A stretch of 64,000 nucleotides of DNA from Thermoproteus uzoniensis 768-20 (lineage in GTDB: Archaea > Thermoproteota > Thermoprotei > Thermoproteales > Thermoproteaceae): positions 876,622 to 940,621 of the forward strand of contig NC_015315.1 in assembly GCF_000193375.1 (NCBI RefSeq). Reading direction: 5' to 3'. The position numbers and the translations under genes were made by a program. Each line of letters opens with the position of its first letter. Position 1 is the first letter of the stretch. Below, piece by piece: positions 33,676 to 41,439 of this stretch. The notes beneath the pieces were generated by a model. It was not told the DNA's origin. It did no database searches and worked only from the letters and a program-made list of their open reading frames with translations.

Positions 33676-34338
33676 CTATCCCTTTATGGTCGCTATGTAT
33701 CTCCCGTGCCACCAGTGGAATAGGACGGCGCCGTTGTAGCCGTTCACGCTGAGCATCTGCATGTCGCCGTCGGGCGTCATGAAGTGTATAGTGTAGTAGC
33801 CGGGGAATACGTGGACCTCCTCTATCTCGGAGCCCGGGAAGTGCGCCGCGAGCCACCGCTCCGCTATCTCGACAGCGGTCTTGTTGTCGATAAGCATAGG
33901 CAAGCCGCGCCACATCATCGACTGGGGCTCCGGATGGATCACGCCGTTGGGGAACACCAAGAGCTCCTCCAGCGGCTTCCCGCCGCGCCCCACTATCACG
34001 TAGTAGTTGTACTGGTACTTCTCGGCCTCCAGCACCTCCAAGCCGGTCGCGCTCTCCACGTACTGCACGAGGTTCGTGTCGTTGACGTAGCCGACGCCGA
34101 GCTGCCGGCCTCCCCACATGGGGCAACCGCCGACGTATCCGTACTGGTACACGTTCGCGTATACGCCCCCGCCGGTCGCCCATCCGCCCATCATGCCCGC
34201 CATCGGCGCCCACTGGTACGGCCCCGTAGATCCCCACCAGCCCTCTCTCCAGATCGTCCACCCGAACACTAGGGCGCCTGCCGCCGCGGCTGCCGCCGCA
34301 GCTAGCAGGGCTATTGCCAACATCTTTCTGTTTTCCAT
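33676..34338 (-). CDS. Exported, membrane-anchored Trp/Gly/Met-rich protein with PepSY-like C-terminus
   Basis: A 220-residue protein with an N-terminal hydrophobic signal anchor (LAIALLAAAAAAAAGALVFG), then a Trp/Gly/Met/Tyr-rich segment (APMAGMMGGW, GCPMWGG at about residues 71-77) and a C-terminal domain (about 125-220) with KTAVEIAERWLAAHFPGS and SVNGYNGAVLFHWWHGRYI, similar to PepSY-type domains of archaeal exported proteins. The Met and His residues could bind copper or another metal. It faces the YHS, membrane-HTH and CPMCGG genes that follow. No function is established. Confidence 0.65.
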   Translation of the reverse strand: MENRKMLAIALLAAAAAAAAGALVFGWTIWREGWWGSTGPYQWAPMAGMMGGWATGGGVYANVYQYGYVGGCPMWGGRQLGVGYVNDTNLVQYVESATGLEVLEAEKYQYNYYVIVGRGGKPLEELLVFPNGVIHPEPQSMMWRGLPMLIDNKTAVEIAERWLAAHFPGSEIEEVHVFPGYYTIHFMTPDGDMQMLSVNGYNGAVLFHWWHGRYIATIKG

Positions 34339-34566
34339 GCGTGCTTAGGAGCTCGGCGATAAATCCCCTTCGTGAAACCTTGCGCTATCCCGGTTTCGAA
34401 GGAGCGAAACGCGCTACTCGAAAACTGCATAGGCGTCGAGCCTCCGCGTATCGGCTAAAGTTGCGCCGGACTTTCTATAGGGGAGGCCGCTTGCGATTGC
34501 ACTAGCGCTGGGTCGCACATCGGCGCCTCGGGCGTAAAGGATAAATCGGGGAGGCGGGCGGAGGTC

Positions 34567-34740
34567 ATGGCCATAGATCCCGTGTGTGGGATGGAGGTCG
34601 ACCCAAAGACGGCGAAATATAAGACTATATATGGAGGCAAGATCTACTACTTCTGTTCCCAGGCGTGCAAGGAGGAGTTCGAGCGGAATCCCCAGCACTA
34701 TCTGACGCATGGCCCGCAGGGCATGCCCCACAGGCATTAA
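34567..34740 (+). CDS. YHS-domain metal-binding protein
   Basis: A 57-residue protein consisting of a single YHS domain: DPVCGMEVDP at the N-terminus, then YYFCSQACKEEFERNPQ with the paired cysteines typical of YHS/TRASH metal sites, and a His-containing tail (GMPHRH). Such domains bind Cu, Zn or similar ions and often accompany copper pumps and sensors. A TATA-like GGATAAATC lies about 25 bases upstream (34538-34546). The next gene, a membrane HTH protein, overlaps its 3' end by 32 bases. Confidence 0.8.
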   Translation: MAIDPVCGMEVDPKTAKYKTIYGGKIYYFCSQACKEEFERNPQHYLTHGPQGMPHRH

Positions 34741-35245
34741 CGGAGCGGCCCGCAGGCTCGGGGCGGCCACGGCTCGCGGGATCGCCGCAGTGCTGGCGGT
34801 TGCCCTAGCCGCCTCGCTCCTTCTCGACTACATGCACGTAAGGTACATGTGCCCCGACTGCCCCTACCCCACGCCCATGTCCGTCGTCTTCTTCGCCCTG
34901 CTCTCCACGTTGGGGCTTGCCGTTTACGCCGTTCTGAGGACCTCGTCGGGCGGGGCGAGAGCCGGCGGGGATCTGGAGATGTTGGCGTCGCTTCTCAGAG
35001 AGCCGGATCGCTCTATGTACCTCAAGCTTGTGGCCCACGGCGGCGAGGCCCCGGTCGCCCAGATAGCGAAGGAGCTGGGCCTCAACAAGGTCAGGGCGTG
35101 GAGAGCCGCCCAGAGGTTGCAGGAAAAGGGCTTGGTCGAGCTGGAAAAAACCAAGGGCAGGTTAGTGATGCGTCTGAGATCTAGCTATCTGCCTCCAGAG
35201 CCAAAGAACCAGCAGGACCAGAAGCGCTATAAACAGCAACATTAG
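34709..35245 (+). CDS. Membrane-bound winged-helix regulator
   Basis: A 178-residue protein with two N-terminal transmembrane helices (about residues 24-41 and 58-76) joined by a short outside loop containing MCPDCPYP, then a cytoplasmic winged helix (about 85-160: APVAQIAKELGLNKVRAWRA, then LQEKGLVELEKTKGRLVMRL). The CxxC in the outer loop could sense metal or redox state outside the cell. The ATG overlaps the YHS gene by 32 bases, which suggests co-expression. The last 84 bases overlap an opposing gene. A local regulator of the island is the natural inference. Confidence 0.65.
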   Translation: MARRACPTGINGAARRLGAATARGIAAVLAVALAASLLLDYMHVRYMCPDCPYPTPMSVVFFALLSTLGLAVYAVLRTSSGGARAGGDLEMLASLLREPDRSMYLKLVAHGGEAPVAQIAKELGLNKVRAWRAAQRLQEKGLVELEKTKGRLVMRLRSSYLPPEPKNQQDQKRYKQQH

Positions 35246-35395
35246 GAATAGGCCGAATATCCAGCCGAGGAACCCCCAAGGCCACATCCACCCGCCGCCC
35301 CACCAGCCTCCGCACATGGGGCACTGCCCGTACGACAGAGCCGCCAGGAGCGACAGCGCCGACAGCAACGCGGCGAATTTGGAAATCCGCGCCAT
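35162..35395 (-). CDS. Small exported CPMCGG protein with one membrane helix
   Basis: A 77-residue protein with a Sec-type signal peptide (ALLSALSLLAALSYG), a cysteine/tryptophan/glycine motif QCPMCGGWWGGGW directly after it, and one membrane helix (FGLFLMLLFIALLVLLVLW) ending in a His-tipped tail. On the minus strand a TATA-like GGTTTTAATCC (35414-35424) lies about 20-30 bases before the ATG, which supports it as a real gene despite an 84-base convergent overlap with the membrane HTH gene. Its CPMxGG motif is shared with the 220-residue protein at 33676. Confidence 0.65.
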   Translation of the reverse strand: MARISKFAALLSALSLLAALSYGQCPMCGGWWGGGWMWPWGFLGWIFGLFLMLLFIALLVLLVLWLWRQIARSQTHH

Positions 35396-35520
35396 GTGGG
35401 GACCTCCGCGCCGGGATTAAAACCTTCTCTGAAACCCGCCGCACGGACCTGCGCAACCTCGGTTACGCGAGCTGAAACCGGCGAGGGCCCAACGTTTTTA
35501 GAAGGCATTCGGGGGTATCC

Positions 35521-37524
35521 ATGGAGGAGTTGCGTCTGAGGTGTCTGCAGTCTTCCGGCTCCCCCTTCGTCTTGGAGGGGCTGAACAGCAAGATCCGTTG
35601 GTGGGGCTGGTGCCGGGAGGCCTTCGAGATCGCTCGGAGGGAGGACAAGCCGGTGTTGGTGGACGTGGGGGCCGTGTGGTGCCACTGGTGCCACGTGATG
35701 GACGCCACAACCTACAGCGACGACGCCGTCGCCGAGATGGTGAACAGGGAGTTCGTGGCAATCAAGGTCGATAGGGACGAGAGGCCAGACGTCGACAGGC
35801 GGTTGCAGGAGGCGGCGCAGCTGATCTCGGGCCAGTCGGGCTGGCCCCTCACTGTCTTCATGACCCCGGAGGGCCGCGTGATCTGGGCCGCCACGTATCT
35901 GCCCCCGAGGAGGCAGATGGGGCTTCCCGGCATGGACGAGGTGTTGGAGGCCGTGGTCAAGGCGTATAGGGAGAGGAGGGGCGAGATCGAGCGGCTCCAC
36001 GCAGACATAGCCGCGGAGCTCTCCAGCTGGCATTCGCCGAGCGCGGGGGAGCCCAGGAGGGATGCCCAGCTCGATGTCTTGGCCGCCCTCGCCGCGTCCT
36101 TCGACGAAGAGTTCGGCGGGTTCGGAGGGGCGCCTAAGTTCCCGCCCATAACCCAGCTGGAGCTCTTGTTGACGCGGCATTTCTACGACGGCGTTGGGAT
36201 ATACGGCAAGATGGCCGAGAGGACCTTGGACGCCATGGCGCTGGGAGGCGTCTACGACCAGCTTCTGGGCGGCTTCTTCAGATACTCCACGGACCGCCTC
36301 TGGCTTATACCCCACTACGAGAAGCTCCTCGTCGACAACGCAGAGCTTCTGGCCCTATACGCCAAGGCCTATAGGCACTTCGGGAAGAGGCTCTACAGAA
36401 AAGTCGCCGAGGGGATTGTCAAGTGGCTGGACGAGTTCATGAGGGCCCCCGGCGGCGGCTACTACGCGAGCCAGGACGCCGACGTGGAGGGGGAGGAGGG
36501 CGGGTACTACCGCTGGAGCTTGGAGGAGCTGAGGTCCATCCTCGGCGGGAGGTACGGCGTAGCCGCGAGGCACTTCGGCCTGGAGGACTTCGACTGGCCC
36601 GAGGGCAAGGCCACGCTTAGAGTCGCCGTGCCTATGGAGGGGCCGGAGGTTGAGGAGGTGTACCGGATACTGCTGGAGGCCAGACGGCGCCGGAAGCCGC
36701 CGTTCGTGGACAAGACTATATACGTCGGCTGGAGCTGCGCGATGGCCTACGCCGAGCTCCTCTCGGCCCGCCTCGCAGGCGTCGGGGACAGACGGCACGC
36801 CCTCGACACGCTCGAGCTCATCGCGAGGAGGTACGGCTCCGACGGCGCCCTGCCCCGCGGCTACCGGGGAGGCTCGCCCATCGGCGTCCCCACCGTGGAG
36901 GACTACGCCTACTGCGCCCTCGCGCTCGTGGAGGGCTTCTCCCAAACCGGCGACCTCCGGCTTGTCGAGGCCGCCGACAAGCTGGGCGGCGATCTGGCCT
37001 CCAAGTTCCTGGACGCCGGCGGCTTCAAGGACGTGGAGAAGGCAGACGACGTCGTCGGGATCCCCAACTACCCCTTCCTCGACACCCCCAACTTCTCCGG
37101 CAACTCTCTGGCGGCCATCTCCCTGGCCCTTCTCTCCGAGATTACGGGGCGGCGGGAGTACAGAGACGCGGCGTATGGGGCCGTGTCCGCCCTCTACGGC
37201 AAGATGGAGCGCGTGGGGCCGTCCGCATCCGGCATGTGGATAGCGCTGGACCTCCTCGCGGTGCCGCCGCCGAGGACTGTCGTGGTCGGAGACTCGCCGG
37301 AGCTGTGGAGGGCCGCCCTGGAGGCCTATCGGCCGTGGCACGTCGTCGTGCCTGTCGTGGAGGGCTGGCCTTTCCCCGAGTCCTCGATAAGGGCCATGGC
37401 GCGCGGGCCCAAGCCCGCGGCCTACGTCTGCGCTGGCACTGCCTGTAGCATGCCGATAAGGGATCCGGACGAGTTGCGGAGGGCCGTTGAGGCCTTCGCG
37501 AAGGACGCCTACGCCCTAAAGTAG
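35521..37524 (+). CDS. YyaL/SSP411-type thioredoxin-fold protein (DUF255)
   Basis: A 667-residue protein. The N-terminal thioredoxin-like domain (residues 1-165) carries WCHWCHVM (about 56-63) in DVGAVWCHWCHVMDATTYSD, followed by IKVDRDERPDVDR and GWPLTVFMTPEG. The rest is an alpha/alpha toroid of the six-hairpin glycosidase type (GGVYDQLLGGFFRYSTD, IPHYEKLLVDNAELL, YYASQDADVEGEEGGYYRW). The family (SPATA20 in animals) is widespread, but its activity is unresolved. It stands alone, with its start 125 bases from the divergent neighbour. Confidence 0.9.
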   Translation: MEELRLRCLQSSGSPFVLEGLNSKIRWWGWCREAFEIARREDKPVLVDVGAVWCHWCHVMDATTYSDDAVAEMVNREFVAIKVDRDERPDVDRRLQEAAQLISGQSGWPLTVFMTPEGRVIWAATYLPPRRQMGLPGMDEVLEAVVKAYRERRGEIERLHADIAAELSSWHSPSAGEPRRDAQLDVLAALAASFDEEFGGFGGAPKFPPITQLELLLTRHFYDGVGIYGKMAERTLDAMALGGVYDQLLGGFFRYSTDRLWLIPHYEKLLVDNAELLALYAKAYRHFGKRLYRKVAEGIVKWLDEFMRAPGGGYYASQDADVEGEEGGYYRWSLEELRSILGGRYGVAARHFGLEDFDWPEGKATLRVAVPMEGPEVEEVYRILLEARRRRKPPFVDKTIYVGWSCAMAYAELLSARLAGVGDRRHALDTLELIARRYGSDGALPRGYRGGSPIGVPTVEDYAYCALALVEGFSQTGDLRLVEAADKLGGDLASKFLDAGGFKDVEKADDVVGIPNYPFLDTPNFSGNSLAAISLALLSEITGRREYRDAAYGAVSALYGKMERVGPSASGMWIALDLLAVPPPRTVVVGDSPELWRAALEAYRPWHVVVPVVEGWPFPESSIRAMARGPKPAAYVCAGTACSMPIRDPDELRRAVEAFAKDAYALK

Positions 37525-37560
37525 CGCCCCAAATTTTTAAGCCCCGGCCCCCACATCTCC

Positions 37561-37947
37561 GTGGGCCACGTGTGGGTGGACGCCGTGGTGGCAAACGCCG
37601 AGGGGACCGCCCGCAAGTCGGTGAGGGCCTTAGTGGACACCGGCGCCACGCTGACTGTTCTGCCCAGAAGCCTCGCCGACGCGCTGGGCATAAAGCCCCA
37701 CTCGATCTCTAGAGTGGAGACGGGCGCCGGCGTGGTCACGATGGAGCGGGGGAGGGCCTACGTCGAGATAATGGGCCGCGGCGAGGTCGTCCCCGTCTTG
37801 ATCTCGGACGTGGCGGACAAGGTGCTCATAGGCGTCACCACGCTGGAGATCCTCGAGCTGGAGGTCGACCCAGTGACGGGGAGGCTGAAGGAGAGGGCTC
37901 TGCTTCTCTACACAGTCGTGGAGTCCGGGCCTAGAGGCCGATTTTAA
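37561..37947 (+). CDS. Retropepsin-like aspartyl protease family protein
   Basis: A 128-residue single-domain protein with the aspartyl protease flap-and-loop core: LVDTGATLTVLP (about 24-35) includes the DTGA catalytic triad, and later VLIGVTTLEILELEVD is the psi-loop-like ILG equivalent. It would be active only as a dimer, like retroviral proteases. The GTG start at 37561 is about 20-28 bases after AATTTTTAAGC (37531-37541). Homologous short proteins occur across archaea and have no assigned substrate. Confidence 0.8.
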   Translation: MGHVWVDAVVANAEGTARKSVRALVDTGATLTVLPRSLADALGIKPHSISRVETGAGVVTMERGRAYVEIMGRGEVVPVLISDVADKVLIGVTTLEILELEVDPVTGRLKERALLLYTVVESGPRGRF

Positions 37948-38149
37948 CATCTGAATTGTCGACTATGCGGCGACGGCTTTGCGTATCCAGCACCGTCCGG
38001 CATCATAGAGACTGAAAGTCTCCTCACAACGCTGATCAAAGAGGATCTAACAACATCGACGCCTCGATATGGAGAGATAGATCGATGGGTACTAATATAG
38101 ATAAGAATATATAATAGTACAATTTTATAAATAAGTACAAAAACCTAAA
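37948..38149. promoter_or_regulatory. Intergenic region with hairpin and promoter of the membrane-protein pair
   Basis: It contains GAGACT-GAA-AGTCTC (38008-38022), a 6-bp hairpin, then an AT-rich run with TATA-like TTTTATAAATAAG (38123-38135) about 20-27 bases before the ATG at 38150. The composition differs sharply from the flanking genes. Confidence 0.45.
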
Positions 38150-38656
38150 ATGGAGGAAAATTTAAAAATACAGTTACACAGTAGATCAATGTCTATTCCT
38201 GGACTAGAGGCGGGCATACATGTATTTTTTGCTACTCTGGCGGCGCTGGACGCGACGGCGTTGCTCGCGATGGTATATCTCCGGGCCACTAAGTACATAA
38301 GGCCGTTGGCAGTCGCCCTAGCCGTCTTGGTATGGCTGAGCTGGATAGCAGTGGCGCCCGTCTACGTGATAGAGTACCCCGCCGATAGGAAGGTCATCCT
38401 GGCCAACAAGATGACCGCGGCGGCCCAAGAACTAGGTATGGAGATCAAGGAGCATATATTCTACACTGGCTTGATGCTAGCTACCTTTGTCCCCATCGCC
38501 GCGTACGGCGTGGATCCGGCGTCGGAGAGCGGCAGAAGACTGCTCTTATGGAGCCTTGTCGCTTTGCTCATCGGATACTTCGTGATGGACTTCCTCGGCG
38601 CCTGGATAGGGGTATCAGCTAAAATGGCTTGGGCCGCTAAGGCGGGCTATGGATAG
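38150..38656 (+). CDS. Integral membrane protein (four helices), unknown
   Basis: A 168-residue protein with four predicted helices (AGIHVFFATLAALDATALLA, PLAVALAVLVWLSWIAVAPV, FYTGLMLATFVPIAAYG, LLLWSLVALLIGYFVMDFLG). Histidines sit at the edge of helix 1 and before helix 3 (KEHIFYTG), which could bind heme, but no family is recognised. The start fits the TATA box described upstream. Its end overlaps the next gene by 8 bases, so the two membrane proteins are expected to be made together. Confidence 0.6.
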   Translation: MEENLKIQLHSRSMSIPGLEAGIHVFFATLAALDATALLAMVYLRATKYIRPLAVALAVLVWLSWIAVAPVYVIEYPADRKVILANKMTAAAQELGMEIKEHIFYTGLMLATFVPIAAYGVDPASESGRRLLLWSLVALLIGYFVMDFLGAWIGVSAKMAWAAKAGYG

Positions 38657-38963
38657 GGCCGGCCGCTTCACGGTAGCCTCGGCAGTTGGATACGTCGTCG
38701 CCGCCCTATTCAATGCGATTCTCGATGTCGTTAAGGAGTCCGTCAAGGCCGTAAACGCTTGGTTGACCACGACGTTCGGCCACCACTGGATAGGCCACGG
38801 CGTCTTGGTCGTCTTGTCGTTCGTAATAGCCACTGCGCTGGCCGCTCTAGTCTATCGAGGGACGCCCACCGACTCCACGATCAGGAAAATAACGATCGCG
38901 GTGTTGGCCACAACCATAGTAAGCGTATTGATCATAGCGACCTTTTACACAACTCACGGATAA
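38649..38963 (+). CDS. Small integral membrane protein, partner of the preceding gene
   Basis: A 104-residue protein with three predicted helices and a short amphipathic segment with HHWIGHG between the first two. The ATG overlaps the preceding gene by 8 bases. The cluster of three histidines near a membrane boundary is suggestive of a metal or heme site but no family is recognised. A T-rich tract (TTCATTTTTTGTTTTATTAG, 38971-38990) follows as a likely terminator. Confidence 0.6.
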   Translation: MDRAGRFTVASAVGYVVAALFNAILDVVKESVKAVNAWLTTTFGHHWIGHGVLVVLSFVIATALAALVYRGTPTDSTIRKITIAVLATTIVSVLIIATFYTTHG

Positions 38964-38970
38964 AATAATT

Positions 38971-38992
38971 CTTCATTTTTTGTTTTATTAGT
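38971..38992 (+). terminator. T-rich terminator after the membrane-protein pair
   Basis: The run TTCATTTTTTGTTTTATTAG follows 8 bases after the stop codon and resembles archaeal oligo-T termination sites. Confidence 0.45.
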
Positions 38993-39079
38993 CGAGATTG
39001 CCGCAGTCTGCAGAGGTCGCCGCGTTCGGCTCGCTGGGCGTAGAGGCTCAGCTGTTTTAAACCCCTGTAGATCTCGCGC

Positions 39080-39580
39080 GTGTGTCTCGAGGGATTTGCC
39101 AAGGTGAGGGCCGGGGTGGGGGCTCTCTCCGCCGCAGAGATCTTGAGGCAGATTAGGGAAACCGCGGCGGCGCAGAGGCCAAGATGCGCCGTGCTTACCT
39201 GTAGCGACTCCCGCGTCTCGCCGGAGCTCCTCACCCTCTCGGGCGTAGGGGAGATGTTCGTCGTGAGGGTTGCGGGAAACGTCGTCGACGACTTGGTCTA
39301 CCACTCTCTGAAATTCGCCGTAGATAGGCTGGGCGTGAGGACCATATACGTGGTCGGCCACAAGAGGTGCGGAGCGGTGGCCCTAGGCCTAGACGGCGCC
39401 GCGCCGCCTCCGATACAGAGGCAGATAGACGAGGCTGTCAAGAGGGCGGGCAGTCGGGAGCCGGAGGCCGTGGAGGTCGAGAACGTGAGGGTCTCGTGCG
39501 AGAAGTTGAGGGATATAGGCGCGCGTGTTGAGGGCTACTACTACGACATAGACGCGGTCGAGCTGAAGAGGGTCTGCTGA
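39080..39580 (+). CDS. Beta-class carbonic anhydrase
   Basis: A 166-residue zinc enzyme interconverting CO2 and bicarbonate. The zinc ligands and the Asp-Arg pair are in LTCSDSRVSPE (about 39-49) and in VVGHKRCGAVAL (about 90-101), exactly as in small archaeal and plant-type beta enzymes such as Cab. The GTG start at 39080 follows TATA-like TGTTTTAAACC (39052-39062). It stands alone; the likely role is bicarbonate supply for carboxylases. Confidence 0.9.
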   Translation: MCLEGFAKVRAGVGALSAAEILRQIRETAAAQRPRCAVLTCSDSRVSPELLTLSGVGEMFVVRVAGNVVDDLVYHSLKFAVDRLGVRTIYVVGHKRCGAVALGLDGAAPPPIQRQIDEAVKRAGSREPEAVEVENVRVSCEKLRDIGARVEGYYYDIDAVELKRVC

Positions 39581-39614
39581 CGCAACCCTTAATAACGCGG
39601 TCTTGAGGCACCCT

Positions 39615-39944
39615 ATGGCCTACGTCCACAGTCTCGTCGGGCTGTTAGTCGGCTGGATCGTGTCGACGATAGCCGTGTGGATCGCGCTCAAGATATACCC
39701 CGGGAGGCAGAAGAACGAGAGCTTGGCCGGGGCGGCCGTGACCGCGCTGGTCGGCGCCCTCATCTTCTGGTTCTTCCGCGCGGTAGTTGGGATACCTCTC
39801 ATAGGCGGGATCCTCGCCTTGCTGGTGTGGCTGTACGTCTTGAGGAAGCTCCAAGGCGTCGGCTGGCTGGGCGCCGCGGCGCTGGCACTGTTGATATGGC
39901 TCATAAACGGCCTCCTCGGCCTCTTCCTGCCGACTATCCTATAG
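39615..39944 (+). CDS. Small integral membrane protein
   Basis: A 109-residue protein with about four helices (VGLLVGWIVSTIAVWIALKI, LAGAAVTALVGALIFWFFRA, IPLIGGILALLVWLYVL, WLGAAALALLIWLINGLLGL). ATG 39615 was chosen over an in-frame TTG at 39603 because the TATA-like CTTAATAA lies at 39589-39596. No family is recognised beyond a general similarity to archaeal membrane proteins of this size. Confidence 0.6.
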   Translation: MAYVHSLVGLLVGWIVSTIAVWIALKIYPGRQKNESLAGAAVTALVGALIFWFFRAVVGIPLIGGILALLVWLYVLRKLQGVGWLGAAALALLIWLINGLLGLFLPTIL

Positions 39945-40308
39945 GCCGCACCGAGACGTCAAGCCCTAACAGCCCGACGAGCCGACCTGGCGCATGGCTT
40001 TATATCGGTGCGTGGAGAAGCCCATGCCGGCCGAGCGCGCGAAGACCTGGAGGACCCGGCCGAGCCGCCGGTCGAGCATCCCGAGCTCCACAAGCCTGCC
40101 GTTCACCTATTCGAAGCCGCGGCGCGTTTCGTCTTCCGAATCTGCCGTCGGCCTCAATTCGTTCTCGATTCCCTCGCGCTTCACGGTAGGGGCTGTGCGC
40201 CTTCATGCGCGGCTCCAGCACGGCGACACGCCGACGCACGGCGCCGCCGAGATGGCGGACGTCCTCGGGCGCGCCGGCCGCGGGGCCTATCGCCAGGGGC
40301 GCGGCTCT
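39945..40308 (-). other. Gene-free stretch with probable decayed coding sequence
   Basis: No intact gene is seen. On the minus strand, a frame from about 40199 reads RTAPTVKREGIENELR and ETRRGFE, then a TAG, then VNGRLVELGMLDRRLGRVLQ and FARSAGMGF, with amino-acid usage like real protein. This looks like a gene remnant with an internal stop. The plus-strand frame over the same bases continues far into the DHH gene and is a shadow. A TATA-like GCTTTATATCGG lies at 39994 on the plus strand. Confidence 0.3.
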
Positions 40309-41253
40309 CTACAGCCGCGAGATGAACCCGTTGAGCTCCTCCACCAGAGTCCTGAACATGTCCTTGGGTACTCTGGCCCCAGCGGCGTTTCTGTGGCCGC
40401 CTCCCGACACCCCGCGCCTTCTGGCGAAGTCTCTCAAGAAGGCGTTCAGGTCCACCGGGGGAGCAGAGCGCAGGCTCATGACGTATACGTCGCCTCTCTC
40501 CTCCGCCGCGATGCCCACGGGCGACTCCTTGAGGCCCCTCGCGAGAGTTGCGGCGAGGCCGAGAGGCCCCGGGGGGTTCACCACGTAGGCCACGCGGCCC
40601 TCCACGACTGCGTTCCTCTCCACCCAGCCCACGAGGGCCTCGTTGACCCTAGCCTGCTCCTCGGCCAGCCTCAGCAACTTCGGCAGAGCCGAGGGGGCGC
40701 CGTTTCTGGACAGATGGCCCACCACCTCCCGCTTGAACTCGTGGTCTTTCCGCGCCCGCTCCAGCCCCTGCATTAACACGCCGGCCTCGTAGTAGACTAT
40801 CCGCCTATCCCACATCTCCAGCGCCTGTCTCACCCAGTCTGTGTGGTCCATGTAGTCGCTGATGGCGCCGTAGAGGGCGACTCTGCTGTAGAGCCGGGGC
40901 AACTTCCCGGCGAGCCGCCTGTAGACGAGCTCGGAGGCCGCGGCCCCCTCTTCGTGGACCACCTCCACGCCCGGCAGATCCGCGGAGAGGGGGTGGTGGT
41001 CTACGTACACGACGCGGCCTCGATGCGCCGAGAAGGCCTCCCGCGCCTCATCGAGGAACTTCTCGTCTATGGCCACGTCGACTATGTACACGTCCCCGGC
41101 GGCGGCCTCCCGGAAGTCCTTGACCAGATCCACGGGATGGGTGAAGTAGATCCGCACCTCCTCGTACTCCTCCGCAAAGGCGGCCTTCACGAGCGCGGCC
41201 GAGCACACGCCGTCGGCATCTCCGTGGGCCAGAATCGTCAACGTCTTGCCCAC
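40309..41253 (-). CDS. DHH-family phosphoesterase (RecJ-like / nanoRNase-like)
   Basis: A 314-residue protein with a DHH domain (residues 1-180: ILAHGDADGVCSAALVKAAF, YIVDVAID, VVYVDHHPLS) and a DHHA1 domain ending in RRGVSGGGHRNAAGARVP. Together these give Mn-dependent 5'-3' exonuclease or oligonucleotide/cyclic-dinucleotide phosphodiesterase activity. GTG 41253 was chosen because TATA-like AATAAATATT (minus strand, 41267-41276) lies 15-24 bases before it; a longer frame extends to 41355 without a promoter. It is divergent from the HEPN-nucleotidyltransferase gene. Confidence 0.85.
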   Translation of the reverse strand: MGKTLTILAHGDADGVCSAALVKAAFAEEYEEVRIYFTHPVDLVKDFREAAAGDVYIVDVAIDEKFLDEAREAFSAHRGRVVYVDHHPLSADLPGVEVVHEEGAAASELVYRRLAGKLPRLYSRVALYGAISDYMDHTDWVRQALEMWDRRIVYYEAGVLMQGLERARKDHEFKREVVGHLSRNGAPSALPKLLRLAEEQARVNEALVGWVERNAVVEGRVAYVVNPPGPLGLAATLARGLKESPVGIAAEERGDVYVMSLRSAPPVDLNAFLRDFARRRGVSGGGHRNAAGARVPKDMFRTLVEELNGFISRL

Positions 41254-41439
41254 GTGCGATATCCCAATATTTATTGAATTTACTTTGCGGGCCGAGCGCC
41301 TCCCAGAGGCCTTGACGACATGCCTAGCACTCCAGCGCCCATTTGATCCCAACATAGGCCGATGGCGTCTGTGGACGGCGCTACGCCATTCGCGATGGCC
41401 GCGGCGTCGGGGTTTTTAGACCTGCGTAGGTGTGGCGGC

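Noticed and set aside
38008-38022. Hairpin GAGACT-GAA-AGTCTC considered as a CRISPR repeat remnant or C/D-box RNA
   Set aside because: It occurs once, without spacers or regularly spaced copies, and no C (RTGATGA) plus D (CTGA) box pair surrounds it.
39994-40776. A 260-codon plus-strand frame
   Set aside because: Its second half is antisense to the well-supported DHH phosphoesterase gene and it contains no domain; the first half overlaps decayed sequence.
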